From assembly GCA_027459365.1 (NCBI GenBank), contig DAIDIM010000124.1, positions 1 to 10,084 of the forward strand: a stretch of DNA of 10,084 nt. The letters are read 5' to 3'. This DNA is from Chlamydiota bacterium (GTDB lineage Bacteria > Chlamydiota > Chlamydiia > Chlamydiales > SM23-39). Below are positions 6,560 to 10,084 of this stretch, piece by piece. Each line of letters begins with the position of its first letter. The first letter of the stretch is position 1. The translations under genes were made by a program, and so were the position numbers. The notes under the pieces are model-generated. The model worked only from the letters and a program-made list of their open reading frames with translations, did not search any database and was not told the origin of the DNA.

Positions 6560-7777
6560 TTATTTCTTACGAATAGAAAAGAAAAAAAAAGTTGAATAGA
6601 GCACTGATAAAACGCCCATGATGAAAAAACCCCACATTGCACTTAACCCTGCGAGTGTCCCAAAGATGTATAAAAGCAAAGAGGCGACAAGAACCCCACA
6701 AAAAGATAAAAAATTCGCCGTAGCAATCACATGCCCGCGCGTTATGCTCGAGGTGGAAAGTTGGACGAAAGTGTCAAGGGGAACAGTAAAAAAACCGCCA
6801 AAAAAGCCTAGGAGGAAAAGCAAAATGATAATTGTAAAAATATTGGTATAGAAAAACGAGAGAAAAAAAAAGATTGTTCCCATTCCGATCCCAGCAATCG
6901 AAGAAATCCTTAATTGAATCGGTGTTTTAAGTAGTTTACCAATAATGTATGCTCCAATTGCAATTCCAAGGGCTGTGGAGAAGAATAAATATCCTCCATA
7001 AAAACCTGGTCGATGAAGACCCTGTATCGTGTAAGGGATAATATTGAGCTGCGTAAATGTACCAATCAGCAAGAAAAAAGCTGAAGACATAATCACAAGG
7101 AAAAGATTTGGAATCGATTGCGTTTGTCGAAGCGTCTCCAAAATTTCACGTAAGAATAAGAAGCTCAAATTTCTTTTTGATTTTTTCACTTCTTTTGGAT
7201 GAATGAAAAGGGATGAGATATATCCAAGAATTGCTAACCCTAAGCAAAAACACATAATGTAAATATAGTGTCGATGGGTGATCTGTGTTAGGAAAGAGGC
7301 TAGGAAAGTGCCAGAGATAATCCCAAGATATGTCCATGCAGTAACGATCCCATTTGCTCTAGCTACATAATCTGAAGGGACAAGTTCTGGTATGATTCCA
7401 TATTTTGCCGGGCTAAATAAAGCGCTATGAGTCCCAAGCAAAAATAAGATGAAATATAATCCGTAAGGATTTGGCGAACGAATCAAGATAATAGCTAAAA
7501 TAAAGATGACTACTTCTAAAAACTTTAGCGTGCTAATCATCTTTTTTTTGCAATAACGGTCAGCTAAAATTCCTGCGGCAGAAGAGAAAAGGAGGAAAGG
7601 GATGACAAATACGATTCCCGCAACTGCAAGCAGATTATTCGCGGCTGACGCGCCTAGGATATCAATTAAAAGAAATACCATGACAAGCTTGTATATATTG
7701 TCATTGATTACGGCCCCCATTTGCGCAAAATTTAAGCAGTAAAGGCTAAGAATCGGTCTTTTAGATATAGATTTCAT
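6560..7777 (-). CDS. MFS transporter, lysophospholipid-transporter (LplT)-like
   Basis: A 405-aa integral inner-membrane protein with many hydrophobic segments, consistent with the 12-helix major facilitator fold. NDN followed by IYK in the first helix (residues 25-30), the loop motif GILADRYCKKK (69-79) and ALFSPAKYGIIPELVP resemble LplT and the MFS part of Aas-type fusions. Those flip lysophospholipids inward for re-acylation. No acyltransferase or acyl-ACP synthetase is adjacent here, so the substrate remains an inference. The frame extends to a TTG at 7831 and has ATGs at 7795 and 7777. I chose 7777 because AAGGA (7784-7780) precedes it, although closely spaced; 7795 is a possible alternative. 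Only 37 bp separate this start from the divergent treZ remnant, so their control regions are shared or overlap. Confidence 0.82.
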   Translation of the reverse strand: MKSISKRPILSLYCLNFAQMGAVINDNIYKLVMVFLLIDILGASAANNLLAVAGIVFVIPFLLFSSAAGILADRYCKKKMISTLKFLEVVIFILAIILIRSPNPYGLYFILFLLGTHSALFSPAKYGIIPELVPSDYVARANGIVTAWTYLGIISGTFLASFLTQITHRHYIYIMCFCLGLAILGYISSLFIHPKEVKKSKRNLSFLFLREILETLRQTQSIPNLFLVIMSSAFFLLIGTFTQLNIIPYTIQGLHRPGFYGGYLFFSTALGIAIGAYIIGKLLKTPIQLRISSIAGIGMGTIFFFLSFFYTNIFTIIILLFLLGFFGGFFTVPLDTFVQLSTSSITRGHVIATANFLSFCGVLVASLLLYIFGTLAGLSAMWGFFIMGVLSVLYSTFFFFSIRKK

Positions 7778-7814
7778 TTTCCTTGATCTTATCATCGCAA
7801 TTTTAATATTACGA

Positions 7815-7937
7815 ATGAATATGAAAATCAATCGTAAATTTCCAATTGGTGCTGAAATCGTTGGAAAGAAGGGTGTCCATTTTCGTGTTTGGGCTCCCCG
7901 ATTTAAGAAAGTCTATTTATGCATTATATGCACCTGA
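7815..7937 (+). pseudogene. treZ: Truncated treZ: N-terminus of malto-oligosyltrehalose trehalohydrolase
   Basis: The first codons read MNMKINRKFPIGAEIVG and then VHFRVWAPRFKKVYL, the conserved opening of the CBM48-like N-terminal domain of TreZ (about 600 aa in full). TreZ (EC 3.2.1.141) cleaves trehalose from the maltooligosyl-trehalose made by TreY. After about 35 native codons the reading frame enters the inverted-repeat element and stops at TGA 7935-7937, whose first base is the fourth base of the left terminal repeat. The whole catalytic GH13 domain is missing and treY begins just beyond the element, so this is not simple interruption: roughly 550 codons are gone. The start could be ATG 7815 or 7821; no good Shine-Dalgarno is visible. 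The same N-terminal motif occurs in glycogen branching and debranching enzymes, but the treY neighbour favours treZ. Confidence 0.7.
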
Positions 7938-8095
7938 GCTTTGAGTTTATTTATCTGACCTTCAAATACTTTCGGCATCTTTTTGATTTTTTGCCTCGAT
8001 AAGTTGCTCGTCCCGATATTGCCTTCTGCTGTAAAATACAAAAATATGCTCGAATTTTTTTAAATCTCATGGACAACTAAACTCAAAGCTCAGGT
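7932..8095. mobile_element. MITE-like 164-bp element with perfect 18-bp terminal inverted repeats
   Basis: The left end ACCTGAGCTTTGAGTTTA (7932-7949) is the exact reverse complement of the right end TAAACTCAAAGCTCAGGT (8078-8095). The interior encodes no transposase. The flanks read TATGC (7927-7931) and TATGA (8096-8100), which may be an imperfect 5-bp target duplication. A small palindrome, TGCAT/ATGCA (7920-7932), abuts the left end. Size and structure fit a non-autonomous miniature transposable element mobilised in trans; I cannot name the parent IS family. It sits exactly between the treZ stub and treY. A 39-codon basic ORF lies inside on the minus strand (7951-8070), without a Shine-Dalgarno, and is probably fortuitous. 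Confidence 0.7.
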
Positions 8096-8096
8096 T

Positions 8097-10084
8097 ATGA
8101 TGATGCCAAGCTCAGTATATCGTCTTCAATTCAATCAGGATATGGATTTAAAAAAAGCAACATCCTTAATTCCCTATCTACATGAATTGGGAATTGATGG
8201 AATTTTAGCCTCACCAATTTTTGAGTATTTTCAATCTGGATACGATGTGATTAATCCAAATCGATTAAATCCAATTTTAGGAAGCGATCAGGAGTTTTCT
8301 CTCTTTTGCGAAGAGTTACAAAAGCATGAGATGGCGCTTATTTTGGATGTCGTTCCAAATCATATGGGGATTAAAAATAATCCTTGGTTTTTCGATGTAT
8401 TAAAAAATGGGATAAACTCAAAGTTTGCACACTTTTTTGATATTCGTTGGGATAAAGAAGAAAAAATCGTTCTTCCGATTCTAAAGAAATACTATCCAGA
8501 GGCACTCAAAGATATCCAAAGAAAGGGAGACTTTCTGCAATATTTTGATTATAAATTACCTCTTGATGACAAATATTACCGCCTGACGTTCTGGAAAAAC
8601 GGAGGAGCGGAGATCAATTATCGTCGTTTTTTTAACATTCAGGATCTGATCGGAATATGCATTGAAAAAGAGGATGTTTTTAGCAACCATTCTCAATGGA
8701 TCTTGGAGCTATTAAAAACCAATAAAGTGCAAGGGATTCGACTCGACCATACCGATGGCCTTTATGATCCAGTTTCTTATTTTGAACATTTAAGAGAGAA
8801 ATGCCAGCTAATCTGGATTGAAAAAATTTTAAATCTGGATGAAAAGCTCCCTAAACATTGGAAAATTGATGGAACAGTTGGCTATGATTTTCTCAATGTT
8901 TTAAGCGGCCTTTTTATACAGAAAAAAAATCAACAAATATTCACCGATATCTATCGTGACTTCACCGGAATCGACGATTACGAAATCGTTCAATATGAAT
9001 GTCGAAAAAGATTCATTCTTTTAAATATGCAAAGCGAAATGAATAATTTTGCCTCAATTTTGAAACAACAAGCAGATCAAGAAAAAAGAGATTTTAGTCT
9101 CCTTGATTTATCTAGAGCAATGATTGAAATCGGAGCATGCTTTCCTGTATACCGCGCATATGATGATTCTTATATTGAAAAAGCGATCGTTGCAGCAAAA
9201 GCGAAAGCGCCCTATGTTGAGCCTGTTGTCTTTGATTTTGTAAAACAGCATTTGCCAAAAAAATTTCATCAGTTCACTCCTGCGATCATGGCAAAAGGAA
9301 TTGAAGATGCAGCTTTTTATATTTACAACCGACTGATTTCGCTCAATGAAGTGGGTGGCGATCCAGAAAGTTTTGGGATTGATAAAGAGCAGTTTCATAC
9401 ATGGAATCGACAAAAAAAGGGGGATTGGCCACTCGGCGCGCTCTCAAGTTCAACGCACGATTCCAAATTTAGTGAAGATGCAAGACTCAGACTCAATGTC
9501 TTAAGTGAAATACCTCATCTTTGGAAGCAACAGGTGAAAAAGTGGAACAGGCAAAACAAGAGATTTAAGACACTCATTAAGGGCCAATTGTTTCCCGATT
9601 TGAACACTGAGTATTACATCTACCAGATGCTTTTAGCCATTTGGCCTGCAACATTTGATCGAGTATGGACATGCTTGAATAAAGCGATACGCGAAGCTGG
9701 AATCTATACTTCTTGGCAAGCAATCGATGAAGAGTATGAGAATGCAGTCAAGCAATTTTTAACAAAAATCTTTTCTCAAAAAGATGAACCATTTTTTAGA
9801 AAAATAGCAAAACTTGGAATGTTGAATTCCCTCTCCGCATTCACGCTGAAGATCGGCTCCTGCGGAGTGGTCAATATTTATCAAGGCAATGAGTTTTTTT
9901 CGTTTCATTTAATGGATCCAGATAACCGTTTGCCTATCAATTACAAGCGAAATGATGAAAAATGTTTGATTACAAAAAAAGGGTTAAATTTTAGAAGAGA
10001 AAAAGGGAACTTTTTTCTTAAAGCCGATTATATCCCATTAAAGACCAATGATCAGGGCATGTGGGTGAGGATGGTTCCCGGCGG
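8097..10084 (+). CDS. treY: Maltooligosyl trehalose synthase (TreY), 3'-partial
   Basis: GH13-family enzyme (EC 5.4.99.15) that converts the reducing-end alpha-1,4 link of maltodextrins to an alpha,alpha-1,1 link, giving maltooligosyl-trehalose. The opening PSSVYRLQFN and ASPIF..SGYDVINPNRLNP are TreY hallmarks. Catalytic regions are intact: DVVPNH (84-89), GIRLDHTDGLYDP with nucleophile D217, IWIEKIL with acid E242, and STHDSKFSEDARLRL with D455. Near the end QGNEFF and MDPDNR match the family, but NIYQG has Asn where most homologues have Asp. At least 662 codons are open up to the window end, near the full length of shorter family members. Three consecutive ATGs (8097, 8100, 8103) are possible starts; 8103 has the best spacing (8 nt) from the AGG in the element's right repeat. 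Its usual partner treZ is reduced to a stub just upstream. Confidence 0.92.
   Translation, partial: MMMPSSVYRLQFNQDMDLKKATSLIPYLHELGIDGILASPIFEYFQSGYDVINPNRLNPILGSDQEFSLFCEELQKHEMALILDVVPNHMGIKNNPWFFDVLKNGINSKFAHFFDIRWDKEEKIVLPILKKYYPEALKDIQRKGDFLQYFDYKLPLDDKYYRLTFWKNGGAEINYRRFFNIQDLIGICIEKEDVFSNHSQWILELLKTNKVQGIRLDHTDGLYDPVSYFEHLREKCQLIWIEKILNLDEKLPKHWKIDGTVGYDFLNVLSGLFIQKKNQQIFTDIYRDFTGIDDYEIVQYECRKRFILLNMQSEMNNFASILKQQADQEKRDFSLLDLSRAMIEIGACFPVYRAYDDSYIEKAIVAAKAKAPYVEPVVFDFVKQHLPKKFHQFTPAIMAKGIEDAAFYIYNRLISLNEVGGDPESFGIDKEQFHTWNRQKKGDWPLGALSSSTHDSKFSEDARLRLNVLSEIPHLWKQQVKKWNRQNKRFKTLIKGQLFPDLNTEYYIYQMLLAIWPATFDRVWTCLNKAIREAGIYTSWQAIDEEYENAVKQFLTKIFSQKDEPFFRKIAKLGMLNSLSAFTLKIGSCGVVNIYQGNEFFSFHLMDPDNRLPINYKRNDEKCLITKKGLNFRREKGNFFLKADYIPLKTNDQGMWVRMVPG

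Noticed and set aside
7777..7831. TTG at 7831 as start of the MFS gene
   Set aside because: It would add a non-conserved leader overlapping the divergent treZ start and lacks a Shine-Dalgarno; downstream ATGs are better.

Overview
The window looks like chromosome from an environmental (Parachlamydiales-type) member of the Chlamydiae. This is inferred from the gene mix and sequence style: a type V autotransporter, a DacA-type carboxypeptidase, DnaB, an LplT-like MFS carrier and trehalose-synthesis genes in a mostly AT-rich background. No single marker fixes the genus.

Layout, left to right. (1) 1-1880 (+): 3' part of an autotransporter with a PATR-type passenger and a C-terminal beta-barrel; its 5' end lies outside the window. 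(2) 1881-2355: intergenic stretch with the remnant of a minus-strand gene (a 49-codon tail resembling a CorC/HlyC transporter-associated domain, plus an orphan strong RBS and ATG), then three copies of an 11-bp sequence upstream of the next gene. (3) 2356-3795 (+): ATPase of the Walker-type/DUF234 class with a PD-(D/E)xK-like C-terminus. Its stop overlaps the stop of the convergent operon. (4) 6505-3792 (-): tRNA-Ser(GCT), dnaB and a D-Ala-D-Ala carboxypeptidase gene; the two protein genes share an ATGA overlap. (5) 7777-6560 (-): MFS transporter of the lysophospholipid-transporter-like type. (6) 7815-10084 (+): treZ cut off after about 35 codons, a 164-bp element with perfect 18-bp terminal inverted repeats, then treY (maltooligosyl trehalose synthase) running off the window end.

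How it fits together. dnaB and dac are a housekeeping pair for replication and cell-wall trimming. TreY normally works with TreZ to release trehalose from maltodextrins. Here the treZ neighbour is reduced to its N-terminus, with the inverted-repeat element exactly at the break, so the pathway is locally broken unless treZ lies elsewhere or the join is an assembly artefact. A sharp drop in base composition near 2120 coincides with the broken end of the gene remnant and marks a second likely recombination or assembly junction.

I see no clear new multi-gene system. The points most worth a second look are the treZ/element/treY junction, the nuclease-like ATPase with its upstream triple repeat, and the composition boundary at about 2120.
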